From Apostichopus japonicus (Eukaryota; Echinodermata; Holothuroidea; Aspidochirotida; Stichopodidae), in NCBI RefSeq assembly GCF_037975245.1, contig NC_092570.1, forward strand, positions 3,878,001 to 3,942,000: 64,000 nucleotides of DNA, in the 5' to 3' direction. Numbering within the stretch: position 1 is the stretch's first letter; each line of letters opens with the position of its first letter. A program made the position numbers and the translations under genes. Below, one piece after another: positions 29,301 through 39,053 of this stretch. Under the pieces are notes generated by a model. That model made no database searches. It worked only from the letters and a program-made list of their open reading frames with translations, and was not told where the DNA came from.

Positions 29301-30356
29301 TTTAATGCGTATATAGATATAATTTAATGCGTATATAGATATAATATAATGCGTTTATTCTAGCAATTGAGATATATTAATTACATATATTTTAATTAAT
29401 GTTTTGTTTTAATAAGTGTAGAGAAGAAAGGAAAGAATACTGCTCTCTAAGACTAGAACGCCTAGAAACCAAAACAATAACAACAACAACAAAATGCGAT
29501 CTACAGCTATTAGATTAAAAACGTAAAACTAACAAGGATAATCTAGGAATTTTTGGTTTTTCAATTTGATCAAAACAAACTACTGTAAACATCCTGTTGA
29601 CGTCTGCAGAATGTTATCGAAGACTTGATAACTCAAATCGTCACAGTTTTATATACCATATAAGTGAACTTGAAGCAAACAGGTGTGATGTCATAGTTGC
29701 ATAATAATAGTAAACTGTTTCTGTTTGCATTGATTGTTTTGCGCTTTGTTGATTTGTTCTTGAATTAGATATATAAACTTTCTCTTTTTATTCCTGTAAA
29801 GAGGGTGTTTATATTTCAGTGACTTATGTTTCAATGAATTCATATATAAAATTAGATGCATCACAAATTTGCCTTTAAATGATTATATAATCTTGGGGGC
29901 AAAATGTCAAAGTACTTTTAAGACATCATTTCCGTTTCTTTTAAGAATAAATATGTTCCTTTCTTCCATCAGTCCCAGGTGATTTTTTTAGTTTTAGTTT
30001 TTACCTGGACTATCCATTTAGCCTCTCATGACACTTGTTGAGTCCGTGAAATTATAGCCAAAGCCTACGTCATGAATACATTAAGATTGGCAAGAAAGAT
30101 ATGAATTTGAGACACCAGGAATCGTTGAAAGCAAAGTTGACTTTTTAATCTTCTTCTGCTAGATTCGGATACAACCAAACCGGAAGATCAAAGCAGTAAT
30201 GACGTCACTACAGATAACGCTCACAGAGCGACAACGAGTTCAGAGAGCAAACGAAACGAGATTGTCGAAGCAACACAAAATCACGGCGCCACAAATTTTG
30301 GAAGACGCTCTCGCAGGGCTGACATACAGGGCTCCAGAACGTGTGCAATATTATAG
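6230..30356 (+). CDS. GUCY1B2: Soluble guanylate cyclase beta-2-type subunit (partial, 5' end missing)
   Basis: Joined exons 6230-6668, 10060-10380, 18687-18835, 19542-19688, 24777-24931, 25804-26006, 26937-27050, 30163-30356; every junction is GT/AG with matching phase. The 573 residues run HNOBA domain (about 55-215), coiled-coil signalling helix (about 205-245), class III nucleotide cyclase domain (about 255-440) and a low-complexity tail ending CAIL-stop. The family makes cGMP from GTP and is normally NO/heme regulated through an N-terminal H-NOX domain, which is outside the window or largely missing. Both metal-binding aspartates (D265, D309), the guanine-side E305/C375 and transition-state N382/R386 are present, so the catalytic half looks complete. 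The C-terminal CaaX motif is the hallmark of the vertebrate beta-2 subunit and points to membrane anchoring. Coordinates follow my exon joining; no transcript evidence was available. Confidence 0.9.
7135..7220. repeat. Short inverted-repeat element (hairpin cluster)
   Basis: Left end TAGGCCACCGTATAAT is the inverse of the right end ATTATACGGTGGCCTA. Between them lie two further copies of the GGTGGCC arm, so alternative hairpins can form. Size and structure fit a minimal foldback or MITE relic. No coding capacity. Confidence 0.75.
7543..7849. mobile_element. Non-autonomous insertion with 15-bp direct flanking repeats
   Basis: ACAATGGTTAACTTA occurs at 7528-7542 and again at 7850-7864, as expected of a target-site duplication. 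Inside, the segment starting GTGTAAAACTAAGTTGGCCT (7600) recurs inverted with four mismatches near 7822-7852. The left arm continues into GACGTTTCGATCCCAGCAGG. No ORF of note. The long duplication suggests retrotransposition or a Penelope-like mechanism rather than a cut-and-paste element. The family is not identified. Confidence 0.65.
10060..10380 (+). CDS. GUCY1B2: GUCY1B2-like exon: end of HNOBA and coiled coil
   Basis: Acceptor TTACCTCAG, phase 1 in, phase 1 out (GCTG/GTAGGT). It encodes [18 protein letters not shown], the last strand of HNOBA, then [19 protein letters not shown], a near-invariant stretch of soluble cyclases. A long heptad-rich helix follows ([20 protein letters not shown]), ending at [14 protein letters not shown] just before the catalytic domain. 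The helix is the family's parallel dimerisation and signal-transmission coiled coil. Confidence 0.95.
11900..12063. repeat. GAGTAC-rich low-complexity repeat
   Basis: The hexamer GAGTAC or one-base variants (GAGTTC, GAGTCC, GAGTAT) recurs every 8-20 bp, with spacers such as AAATAT and AATTTGC. Similar patches occur at 13297-13400 and 63180-63375. Confidence 0.7.
12169..12205 (+). other. G-quadruplex-forming G-run
   Basis: Eight runs of three or more G separated by one- or two-base loops (GGGTGGGTTGGGGAGGGGGA, then further GGGG/GGG runs). This satisfies the usual G3+N1-7 pattern on the coding strand of the cyclase intron. Confidence 0.7.
13297..13400. repeat. GAGTAC-rich low-complexity repeat
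   Basis: A second, shorter patch with GAGTACAA recurring (CGACGAGTACAAATA, ATGAGTACAATTTCGAGTAC). Same style as 11900-12063. Confidence 0.65.
14306..14525. mobile_element. hAT-like MITE, 220 bp
   Basis: Terminal inverted repeats ACGGAAGCGTAGAA (left) and TTCTACGCTTCCGT (right) are exact over 14 bp, and the element is flanked by the 8-bp direct repeat AAGTCCGT (14298-14305 and 14526-14533). An 8-bp target duplication is characteristic of the hAT superfamily. The interior has repeated ATTGACGAG and TGTCGAGAT motifs in both orientations, reminiscent of subterminal transposase-binding repeats. There is no transposase. Confidence 0.85.
17320..17400. repeat. (TA)n microsatellite
   Basis: TA tract of about 80 bp with one C interruption (ATATACATATA near 17379), in the 8.3-kb cyclase intron. 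The YIYIYI ORFs on both strands are artefacts of it. Confidence 0.95.
18687..18835 (+). CDS. GUCY1B2: GUCY1B2-like exon: start of catalytic domain
   Basis: Acceptor CATTTTAG, phase 1 in, phase 0 out (TACAAG/GTATGT). It encodes [20 protein letters not shown] followed by [13 protein letters not shown] and [22 protein letters not shown] contains the first metal-binding aspartate (D265 of the assembled partial protein). The beta-1 paralogue carries glycine here, so this supports beta-2 rather than beta-1. The last 60 bp and the donor are repeated three more times in the following intron (see 18941-19432). Confidence 0.96.
18941..19432 (+). repeat. Three tandem partial copies of the preceding cyclase exon
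   Basis: Units of about 159-171 bp begin at 18941, 19100 and 19271 (parent at 18772). Each carries the last 60 bp of exon 18687-18835 (codons [11 protein letters not shown] through VHDVYK), its donor region and about 100 bp of intron. The 20-codon frame stays open in all copies. Copy 2 has one replacement (T to P) and an intact GTATGT donor, copy 3 has a damaged donor (ATATGT) and several replacements, and copy 4 has an intact donor and V-to-I, D-to-N and Y-to-H changes. None has an acceptor or the exon's 5' half, so none can be a normal exon. Confidence 0.9.
19542..19688 (+). CDS. GUCY1B2: GUCY1B2-like exon: catalytic core, second metal aspartate
   Basis: Acceptor TTTGCTTTCAG, phase 0 at both ends, donor AAG/GTACAG; 49 codons. 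[15 protein letters not shown] carries the family's glutamate and second metal-binding aspartate (E305, D309), followed by [12 protein letters not shown] and the REPIK turn. In heterodimeric cyclases the metal aspartates are supplied by the alpha subunit. Here this beta-type chain has both. Confidence 0.96.
21410..21935. repeat. Tandem repeat of ~165-180 bp inside the transposon
   Basis: Three diverged copies share TGGTATTCCAGATTAAACAC, then CTCTTCCCAAAG, GCAACAACTTTA, a GATGAGAAAAC motif, AGTGCTGT and CTGCAGTTACTTTGTC. Copies start near 21445, 21614 and 21777 if aligned on TGGTATTCC. Confidence 0.8.
21900..22265 (-). pseudogene. Transposon-borne ORF remnant, unknown domain
   Basis: A 121-codon minus-strand ORF within the TIR element. 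Segments [27 protein letters not shown] and [15 protein letters not shown] resemble, from memory, a domain common in hypothetical proteins predicted from fish and invertebrate genomes (pattern V-L-L-G-G ... F-V-V-I-E ... A-L-P ... W-E-F-F-Q-x-V-V-Y). The stretch between the second and third blocks looks out of register, as if one frameshift has occurred. The function is not known to me. It may be the C-terminal piece of an element-encoded protein. Confidence 0.5.
24777..24931 (+). CDS. GUCY1B2: GUCY1B2-like exon: catalytic core, guanine and transition-state residues
   Basis: Acceptor TTTTTTAG, phase 0 in, phase 2 out (TGTCA/GTAAGT). It encodes [36 protein letters not shown] and [15 protein letters not shown]375 in RYCLFG is the guanine-recognition cysteine of guanylate cyclases. 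N382 and R386 (NTASR) are the transition-state asparagine and arginine. Together with the two aspartates in earlier exons this is a full active-site set in one polypeptide. Confidence 0.97.
25011..25256 (-). repeat. tRNA-derived SINE-like element (type B), reverse copy
   Basis: Read on the minus strand it begins with a degenerate TTAGCTCAGTGGTTAAAGCC (A-box-like; here GTTTTAGCTCAGTGG) and a decayed B-box region, followed by the shared body (GTCGTTAAGTTACAG, GACGTTAAATATGAAT, CAGCTTGCGGCTTTGATAAG) and the tail CAGGAGGATCTAAAATACATACATA. It matches the copies at 30936 and 53135. It lies in a cyclase intron. Confidence 0.85.
25804..26006 (+). CDS. GUCY1B2: GUCY1B2-like exon: end of catalytic domain
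   Basis: Acceptor ATTTTGTAG, phase 2 in, phase 1 out (ACTG/GTAAAG). It encodes [40 protein letters not shown] and a lysine-rich linker. [16 protein letters not shown] is the conserved C-terminal beta hairpin of class III cyclases. The NASMEEIMG segment that follows matches the beta-2 subunit (NATEDEIMG in mammals, from memory) and not beta-1, which ends near here. The variable tail begins after this. Confidence 0.95.
26408..26480. repeat. Alternating purine-pyrimidine (TG/CG) tract
   Basis: About 70 bp of near-perfect Pu/Py alternation rich in GTGCGTGCG, with a central GTGCGCATGCATGTGCGCGT. This is the classical composition for left-handed (Z) DNA under supercoiling. It lies in a cyclase intron. 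Confidence 0.75.
26642..26880. repeat. GAC/GAT-rich simple repeat with a duplicated 20-bp core
   Basis: GACAATGACAATGAAAATGA-type repeats are followed by GACG/GACGACG-rich sequence. The core ATTACGACGTCGATTACGA occurs at about 26755 and again at about 26828. In one frame it would give Asp/Asn-rich peptide, but it is not joined in phase to the cyclase exons and is treated as intron. Confidence 0.7.
26937..27050 (+). CDS. GUCY1B2: GUCY1B2-like exon: variable C-terminal tail, part 1
   Basis: Acceptor TTACACAG, phase 1 in and out (TCAA/GTGAGT). It encodes [20 protein letters not shown] and [18 protein letters not shown]. No domain is recognised. It is polar and proline/serine-rich, as expected of the unstructured beta-2 tail. 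The phase agreement with both neighbours is the main support. Confidence 0.85.
27290..27515. other. GC-richer island with an open frame, unassigned
   Basis: About 225 bp with markedly higher GC than its surroundings. An open frame (27236-27514, +) gives a basic, leucine-rich peptide ending [20 protein letters not shown]. No splice sites place it in the cyclase frame and no family was recognised. It could be a fragment of an inserted retroelement. Confidence 0.35.
28284..28445. repeat. ATACATATG/GTATGCAT alternating simple repeat
   Basis: About 160 bp built of CATATGCATATG, ACATATACACATAC and CGTATGCATATG words, nearly all Pu/Py alternating. The short HIHIHI ORFs here are artefacts. Confidence 0.85.
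29288..29354. repeat. Three tandem 22-bp units
   Basis: ATATAGATATAATTTAATGC plus GT repeated three times; the third copy has one change (ATATAATGCG). Cyclase intron. Confidence 0.85.
30163..30356 (+). CDS. GUCY1B2: GUCY1B2-like terminal exon with CaaX motif
   Basis: Acceptor TTCTTCTGCTAG, phase 1 in, ending in TAG at 30354-30356. It encodes a polar tail ([20 protein letters not shown], then [18 protein letters not shown]) and ends [19 protein letters not shown]-stop. CAIL fits C-aliphatic-aliphatic-X with X = Leu, the signature for geranylgeranylation. A basic run (RRSRR) precedes it, which commonly assists membrane binding. Mammalian GUCY1B2 also ends in a CaaX box (CVVL, from memory). No canonical AATAAA was found close downstream. 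Confidence 0.9.
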
Positions 30357-30935
30357 TGAAAAATCATGTTTTTCCCTTATCTTTCTCTCTCTCTCTATCT
30401 ATCTACCTTGACAACATGATTAATCTCGTGACCGGGCCAATGAAGTAAATGGTGGGGATGTTTTTAATTTGAGTGGGAAAGTAACTTTGAAGGATTTATT
30501 GCATAAATATACCCAAAAGTCTTCCCATTTATGGTAAAATTTAAATTCAAGTATAGTCAATTATTTACTTCTTAAAAGACGTAAAGTGAGAAACCTAGCG
30601 ACATGTTCAACTGTTAATGAGTTTTAAGGCCAATTATTAAGGGATAATACACGAATTTCGATTGCGTGGGATCAATCCGGCTGCAATGAGGGACTTATAA
30701 AGACACTAATCATGAAGTTTGTGATATGGCGGATCCAGGATTTAATAAGCGAGGGATATGACCCTGGGTCGTTTAAAACGACACCCACATATAGCGGTCG
30801 TGGGGGGGGGAGGGTGGTAGGGGCGGTTGGGTGAGCCACGCCAGATAAATGAAGTTATATGGTGCATTCTGCATATATATATATATGGTGCATACTGCAT
30901 GGTGCATGGTGCTAGAAGCATGGTGCAGGGTGCAA
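30357..30935. other. Cyclase 3' flank / 3' UTR
   Basis: Begins with a (CT)n/(CTAT)n tract (30384-30405). No canonical poly(A) signal is obvious; the first AATAAA seen downstream is near 31423. It ends in a stretch of GCATGGTG words (30860-30935). Confidence 0.5.
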
Positions 30936-31180
30936 GGAGTGTTAGCTCAGTGGTTAACGCCGGTGCCTTCCAATCATAAGCTCCCCGGTTCGAGTCACTC
31001 CAAGATTAATATATATGTCGTCCAGTTACAGAGTTGTTGACAATTGACAATTCATATTCACGGACGTTAAATATGAATCTAAGAGACTGACTTCGGTCAG
31101 CTCGCGGCTTTGATAAGCCAATGATGGCTTCTTCGCGAGTTCCTGCTGGCAGGAGGATCTAAAATACATACATAAATACA
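30936..31180 (+). repeat. tRNA-derived SINE-like element (type B)
   Basis: GGAGTGTTAGCTCAGTGGTT (A box TAGCTCAGTGG) and CCCCGGTTCGAGTCACTCC (B box GGTTCGAGTC) form a tRNA-like head with pairing ends GGAGTG/CACTCC. A body of about 170 bp follows, with the tail AGGAGGATCTAAAATACATA and ACATAAATACA. Near-identical to the copy at 53135. Confidence 0.9.
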
Positions 31181-32282
31181 TTCTTACTCATATGCAGATT
31201 ATAAATTAGGTCTATAATTAAAGGTATAAAGGCAACATTTTGTTGAAAACTATTCTTTGAGCTTTTGCATGAGGATGACATGAAAATGGTTGCGGGAGGG
31301 TACACCCTAAGGACACCTCCCATTCCACAGGATCCACCCCGCCCCTGTCTATACCTTTATGATGCAAGATTGATCAAGGGGTTAACTGTATTAAATAACA
31401 ACGAATGGATTAATGAAAATTAATAAAGGATTAATAATTAATGGATTACACTTGTATCTCTATTTAGCCACCATTTAAGTGTAAAATATGCCCCCTCCCC
31501 CACCCCCAAAATGTAAATTATATCGGTATTTTAGCTTTTTACCCCGGTGTGGGGATCAATAGACTTCTTTCATACCGGTCCTTCCAATTACCGCTATTTG
31601 GTAAAATACGATTGGTGCCAGGTGTAAATTATGTAACTGTGTTTCTAAATTTACACAGATATTATTTATGTACTTTTCCTTCAACTAGACAGTGTGTACT
31701 CAGGAAAATTGTTACCTTTATTCTAATGGAACACGCTACATCTCTTAGAAAGGAACTATTTGATACCTGCAGTTATAAGTTTCTTATTAAATGAACACGT
31801 AATACAAGAACATACTTTCGTTACCCATAACCGATTTTAACGACATTATTTATATAGTCTACTTCTAGAAGGTATATGATGTGAAAAAAATGTAATAATT
31901 AAATATAAATAAATACATATTATTGAAGACAGTACAAACAAACATAGATTTCCATAATGCAGTGTATTTTCTGAACGGATAAAGAGACACCGGTGGAAGG
32001 AACCGTTCTACTGACTATGAAATTTGTTCGTTTGCACAGCTAAGGCATGCTCTGGTTACTATGGTAACTATAAGAAAAAATGAATTAACTCATACCGCGC
32101 AACACTTATTAGTGAATTAATGAATTTTACTTTCACGTATAATGCCATAATTGTTACAGTTATTTAAAAAAAATTGCAATGTTTCAGCCGAAGTGAATTC
32201 CATACTTAGGGACAAAGGATATTTCTCCAGTTAACTATATACATTATATCAGGGATCAACAACAGCTAACCATTACATATAT
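31181..32282. other. No gene seen
   Basis: AT-rich intergenic sequence with small C-tracts near 31490-31508. The ORF at 31549-31794 shows no family resemblance. Confidence 0.55.
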
Positions 32283-32945
32283 ACAGGGGGTAGGAGCCTG
32301 GGCACTGGGGACACGTACCCCCACTTTTTTTTCCAAAATAGCAAATGTGCCCTTCTGGCAAATAAACTGTGCCCCTTTGATGAAGAACTGTCGTTTGAAT
32401 ATCTTAAGCTTTTGTTAATTTTAATATTTTATTTTAATTATATTTTTTTAGTCTGTACATGCTATTTTTAAAACGGCATCCCATATCTTTTTGTAGCACG
32501 GTTAACAATAAACAATCTCAATAAATAAAACATCAATGTTGCATCGCACCATAATAGTATTGGTAGCATATACTAACACATCATATATATTTCAGTGATA
32601 TGGCCGGTGTGTATATATCGGTTAATAGCATAACGAGTGGTGGTTGTAGAATGAGAAAGCCCCTCTGATATTGTGCACCCCCCCCCCCCCGCACATTTTG
32701 GAAGCTTCCTACTCCCTGGTTGTGCCCCTGTAGTGACCATTACAGAACAGTTTATATTTTAATTCGTCAAGTTACAAGACTATATTTGGTCGTTGAATAT
32801 GATGTCACGTAACAGTTTGGAATGTGTACAGTCCACTCGGTTAAACTCATGTAAGTCCCTTACAGCTGCCTTGGTGGGCCATCAATCCCAGTTTTTTACT
32901 TTCCAGTTTCTCGCACTCCATTATAAAGAACAAGTTCATTGGATT
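32283..32945 (+). repeat. Interspersed repeat R1, longest copy
   Basis: Starts AGGGGGTAGGAGCCTGGGC and includes GATGAAGAACTGTC, GCATCCCATATCTTTTTGTA, a poly-C run (32678-32689), TTGGAAGCTTCCTACTCCCT, CCATTACAGAACAGTTTATA and GCTGCCTTGGTGGGCCATCA. The same blocks occur inverted at 37107-37560 and 46313-46741. No ORF; class unknown. Confidence 0.85.
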
Positions 32946-33413
32946 TTCTCAGCGGCATGAATTGTCACATTTGATTAACACATTTACTTCGTTTTTCTTT
33001 AATACTAAAACTAGTGCAATGAAGGTGCTATCTCCTTTCACGGTGCATTCCTATTAGGCTGAGGATTATACAAATATTGATACTAACATGTTAGTTGTGT
33101 TCCTGTGTTTTTATTCTTTGCCCGTGTTTGTGAAACGCCCTGTCTATGATTATAATAACTGTTGTCACGGGGTAAACAAATGTTTATTCACATTAATAAT
33201 TCATAATTAATTAATAATTTAACAGTAGTGTGATTTAACTCTATATGAGAGTGTTCACGTTAGTAACTCCATCGGGGAATATATTTCCGTTATTTTATAG
33301 GTGTGTGCAATTTACGTTTGTAGAGTAAAACTTTCATATCAAAAGCTAAACTTACATGACACCACTCATAAAAAAAAGGTATCTATTACACCCCGAAGAA
33401 GCTCTATGTGTGT

Positions 33414-33626
33414 ATATATATATATATATAGCCCGGGCATCCCGCTTTATATGCGGACACCCCAACCACTAGGCTATGGACGCTGATTGTGTGTCCAGAG
33501 GTTCGAAACCGGTAAGGAAGGTCGTTATTCCATTGTAGGCGTTTGACACCTGTATCGAACAATAGTAGTTCTGTTTTGAAGACATATTTGCCTTACTCTA
33601 AAGATCAAACATGATGTTAACCAACT
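33414..33626 (-). repeat. tRNA-Asp-like SINE (type A) with (TA)n
   Basis: (TA)n at 33414-33430 is followed, on the minus strand, by the tRNA-like head (TAGCCTAGTGGTTGGGGTGT A-box region, reverse of ACACCCCAACCACTAGGCTA) and the body containing GGTTCGAAACCGGTAAGG on the + strand, ending near AACCAACTCGATCAG. Matches the copies at 38630, 50208 and 55587. Confidence 0.8.
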
Positions 33627-34880
33627 CGATCAGTCGAGATACAGGTCGGGGCAAAATGCTATGTTTTAATAACAAACAGAGCCTCTTCAGGGTGTAATAC
33701 GTAAAAATGTTGACCTCATTATTCTTTAATTGACTAGTAGACTTAACAATCGGGACTGACAATGGTAGGGGAGGGGGTGAGGAAATAGCCCCCATGAACG
33801 GTGTCAAATAAAGGGGCCCTACAGAATATGAAGAGGTGACCCGTTAAAGTATGAGACAAAGAATCGTGTCATCTCATTCTGATAATATACTTGAGGGAAA
33901 ATTAAGAGTGCAAAGAGGGGTCACCGGTGAGGTTATGTATATCATTTGACCCGACCTGGTTTCACAACGTTTACGTCATCATGTAACGTCTACGATGACA
34001 TTGTAAAATTCAACACTTAAATATTATGTAGAACCCGTCGAATGCATATATTGTTTCTAAAGGTTATTATCTAACTTGATCACATTTTGTAGATATACAT
34101 TATATAAATACTAATTTTACATAAATGATTTGCAAGTGAACAAATTCAATTCGTATTTTGTTATCAATTGTTTGTTTTTCTATTTTCACCATTTCTTCCA
34201 CTTTTCCCTATTCAATCAATACAATCGCGTTTCATGGAAAGTGCAACTGGTCAAGAACCTTCTGTTGCTAGTAATAAATTAGTTGGTTGCTATGGGCTAC
34301 TTGGTGTGTAGCGTGCTCAGATTCAATTATGCGTTAAGAGATACGCGTTATATTTTCGATTAGTTTGCAGCAGTTCATTATGTCTATACATATATATAGC
34401 ATACAACTATAATAGTTTGCGTTCTGTTCAATAAAGTAAGCAGATTGAACAGTTTCTCGTTCTGCTGTATACAACTCTGCTTAACAATAACATGCTTATT
34501 TAATTTCCCTGTTTTATTCTGCCCGCAACAATAGATCTAGCTTTATTGGGACTTATAAATATAAATTGCTTTCATTTGCTGTTTAAACTTGACGATTAAT
34601 CTCGGCATGATATATATAGTTTAATAAGGAATGTTTACATGATCGTAGTTTGATTGTTTCTTTGTTAGATTAGGTAATCAAGCTAATTATTGAATTGATC
34701 AACCTCAGATATTGTGAAGAGTCATTGCTCCAAATGTGGGAGTGGCAACGAAGCAAAAAACAAACAAGAACAAAATCATATCACTATATACATTAATATT
34801 AAATATTTACACATCGAGGCCAAACAATACACTACGTATATTACAGCTGCATATACAGAAGCAACAGTTCCATGATATAA

Positions 34881-34980
34881 TGCCTACTGAATTGCGGCTG
34901 AACAAAACATGTTGCATCGCCACGTCCCTGCCTACCGAATTGCGGATCAACTAAACATGTTGCATCGCCACGTCCCTGCC
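34881..34980. repeat. Two tandem 48-bp units
   Basis: CCTACTGAATTGCGGCTGAA and CCTACCGAATTGCGGATCAA start two copies that both end CATGTTGCATCGCCACGTCC. Few differences; recent duplication. Confidence 0.85.
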
Positions 34981-37106
34981 TTCTTATAAACGATCGAATG
35001 TCCTCTTGGGAGCTATGACTTCGTTCCATTTATTCATCTAGTCGGGTCATGTGATCTATGCATCAATAACGACACACGTGCCTTTGCAAAATCAAAGTTA
35101 ATTTAAAGGAGCACGTTTAAAAATAAAATGTGGGATATCTCACCGTAAAAGACGGCTTCCTGCAGTAGTCTATATTTGGGTACTTAGGAAGAGGCTTTGC
35201 CTAAGAAGCAATTGCTATTGCAACAAGGAATTATTAAAACAAAGGACCGAACATGTTGTTTAAAGATGGAGACATCAGGATACAAATTTGGACTCATAAG
35301 GTATATATGATTTTATTATCATAATATCACGTTTAAGAACATCCATTAAGAACATCCAGCTGTGATGAATCCATTGTTCAAAATGATGTTATGTGATACA
35401 TGAACAAGCATGAAGTTGCTTCGCTTTGAAAAAAAATGTGGGATTTCTCAAAGCTCACTAATTAACTGAGATTTTGGTTGCCAACTCACTCAACTGGTAC
35501 TAAGTATCTGTGACAATATTATAATTATTGACACTAACTTATAATTCAGTGTAAAAAGTTATGAAGTTCAACAACGGTACTCAAGAAACAAATAACTAAA
35601 TTATCGCGGAATTGGATAGCAACCTATAGGCCTACTGTTTACTGTTCGGCGTGGAACGAAACTTTAATGTAATGAAAACACAAGTTAAAACAAACTACGT
35701 TTACTGGCTCCATGGTTTGATGGCTTATTGATTAATCTCGAACACAAAACAGGATTTAACATAACTTTATTCTATCATGGCTTTTCCTTTTTTTTTCTTG
35801 TTTTTTTTCAATTCCTCTTCGAGTGTCCAGGTCACTACGTCATCAACATCATCAAGGGAAATTAAATAATCAACCAACTTGGGATAAGAAAAGATAACTT
35901 GCTGTTTGTAATGCAAGATAATATCGATTTGATGTTAGAACATATACACAGGTGGATCGAAAAATAACTACAGAGTGCGCTGAAATTAAAGGCAAACTAG
36001 CTTACAGTGTACGCTGATTGCCACTGGAAGATAGCTTTAAATACTGATGATTTCAATAACTAAACAGCCATCTTTGACAAGCAATGAAACAAACACAATA
36101 ACATGTGCTCTTCGTTACATGACTCGTGCATTTTATTGATTTTATTGACAAAAAAAGAGTCAATCCTAATATTGATCTCAACAACTTGTTTTGCATAGTC
36201 TGTAGTAAACATACATTTTAATTTCTCAGAACATTTTATTCCATTATCAAGAGCACATATTTGACTTAACATAGGATTTAGTAAGCCTTCGTCACCATGT
36301 TACCAGAAAGTTAACGTGTACTTTTTTCTAGGAAACCAATAAAGCAATAAATCATTTCGTTTATTCAATTGATGAGCACCATCTGGTTTGCCATTGCATT
36401 TGCAAGATATATCATAAATACATAAAACGATATACAATATTTAATTATTATTTAAGGCACATTCTGGCCTTTGTGGCTCCACTTGACAATTATTATAAAG
36501 AGCAATGCAAAATATGAAATGATAATATTGGTAAGTTATTTCACTTATTTATTTCACAACATTTCCGCCATAATAGAAACACGCGTTAATATGACCACAC
36601 CTTCAACAGATTTCATATATTCAATTATATTAATAAATTAGTACTTCAGGCGTTCCACACAAACGATTTAAAGTTCCAATTCGAATTTCCGATGATGTAT
36701 TACTCTCTTTCTGAATGAATATTTTTAATCACGATTTTATAATGTAGTGTAGTCATTCAAATTCAATTATACGGCCCTCATTTGAATAATTATGGCGATA
36801 GTATTCTTATTCAAGCAACAAGTCAGATATTTATTATGCGGTGGCTGCTAGACCTGGCTCTGCAGTTAGAAGGCGACCGATATTATGAAATATGATTTGA
36901 AGATTTGGTGGAGTTAAACACACCTCTTCATGTCTTATTAATATGGAGCATGAGGTTGTTCTAAGAATTAACCAATCAAAAATGAACTTGTACATTTGCA
37001 AGTATTCACTCCGCCTACATGCGTGCCGCCGAGAAAGCAAACACATATAGCATTTAATAATTTCATTGATCTGGGAGAATTAATTTTCGATCATATTTAG
37101 AAGAAA
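34981..37106. other. No gene seen
   Basis: AT-rich intergenic DNA. Small ORFs on either strand (for example 36060-36272, 36834-37046) have no recognised similarity or convincing splice context. Confidence 0.55.
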
Positions 37107-37560
37107 AAAAATGCTAAACTTGTTCTTTAAAATTGAGTGCGAGAAACTGGAAAGTAAAAAACTGGAATTGATGGCCCACCAAGGCAGCTGTAAGGGACTT
37201 ACATGAGTTTAACCGAGTGGACTGTACATATTCCAAACTGTTACGTGATATAATGTTCAACGACCCAACTCTTGTAACCGGACGAATTAAAATATAAACT
37301 GTTCTGTAATGGTCACTACAGAGGCACAACCAGGGAGTAGGAAGCTTCCAAAAAGTGGGGGGGAACAACATCAGACGAGGGGCACTTTCTCATTCCAAAA
37401 CCACCACTCGTTATACCCCGATACACACCGGCCAAATCACTTAAAGATACATGATGTGTTAGTATGCTATCAATACTATTATGGTGCACGTGAATAATTA
37501 AAATTAAATATTAAAATTAAAATTAACAAAGGTTTAAGATATCCAAAAGACAGTTCTTCT
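37107..37560 (-). repeat. Interspersed repeat R1, inverted partial copy
   Basis: Reverse complement of the 3' two thirds of the 32283-32945 copy: CTTGTTCTTTAAAATTGAGT, GATGGCCCACCAAGGCAGCT and TAGGAAGCTTCCAAAAAGTG are shared. There is an internal deletion after GTGCACGTG relative to the 32-kb and 46-kb copies. Confidence 0.85.
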
Positions 37561-38462
37561 TCCTTCCCCATGGACACAACCACCTACTTGTACTGGGATG
37601 GGAAGGAATGAGGGTGGGGGAGGGGCGGTGGTTATTACGTTAAGTCGTTGACAGAGAGTGATCTAAAGGGAGATGTGACTCCTACCATTTCAAAAATTTT
37701 TGGTAAAATTGAGGTTGCCTAGCTGCAAAGTGTTGCTACATATTTTGCAACTTTTCAAACAATACTGAAGAATTTTGTAACTGTTTAGATTGTACAGCAC
37801 ATGTTACATTTTGAATATATCTGTACTACACACCAGCATTTCTTGTGATATTAGGTCTGCTGGGTCGGTGGGGTGGGGTGGACTGGGTCTATTGAATTCA
37901 TTCACTGGGAGGGGCTTAAACACACCACTCCACAGAAGTATACGTGGTTTTCCCCCTACGCTACCACATGGTCAATAGTTTGACAGTATGGCAACAAATG
38001 TCCCATTCGATTAAAACATCTCTACATGAAGAGGGGACATTGAGCGTTCCCTTAATCCCGCTAATCTTTACTCAACTTCATGAGATTTGTTGATATTTGT
38101 TTTCTACGATCATAAAAAGAACAAAACATATTGAACACTGCAGGTTTGACCAGTATTCAAGCCTGAGTTCATTCATTGTCAGGATGCAAGATTTCGTTTG
38201 CTACGGGAAAGGTTAGATTAAAACTATTCTTTATGATGTTTCGAAGTAATAAATAGAGTAAGTGATATCGACTTGTTGAAATGGCGTCCGCAAATCATAT
38301 TAGGCAATCTCGCTCCATTTTACGTTCGACTTAACGCTTCCCTCATAAAAAGTCAGAGTACATCGCTAAAAACCTACTTAATAAAATTATAGCTCATATA
38401 AAATTGGGTGAAATATATTTCTATATTTGGCTGTTCACCGTGCTTGCTTGCCTCGATAAGCA
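37561..38462. other. No gene seen
   Basis: Includes G-rich (37611-37631, 37860-37885) tracts. No exon recognised. Confidence 0.5.
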
Positions 38463-38813
<351 letters not shown>

Positions 38814-38826
38814 CATATATATATAT

Positions 38827-38889
38827 ATTTTCTGGCTAATACATTCGCGACAGACGTTAAGGTAAGGTTGATTAATTTTTACAATATTA
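38827..38889. repeat. 63-bp duplicated segment, copy 1
   Basis: Runs from ATTTTCTGGCTAATACATTC to TTTTTACAATATTA and is identical to 39484-39546. It is squeezed between two SINE fragments. Confidence 0.95.
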
Positions 38890-38893
38890 GTGG

Positions 38894-38955
38894 AATTATA
38901 TAGTAGAATTACGATCTTCCTTACTGGTTTTGAACCTCTGGACATACCATCAGCG

Positions 38956-39050
<95 letters not shown>
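38894..39050 (+). repeat. Partial type A SINE and (TA)n array
   Basis: AGAATTACGATCTTCCTTAC through CATACCATCAGCG is the type A body in the opposite orientation to the copy at 38632, truncated into a (TA)n array of about 95 bp (38957-39050). The two SINE pieces and their arrays form a large imperfect inverted repeat. Confidence 0.85.
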
Positions 39051-39053
<3 letters not shown>

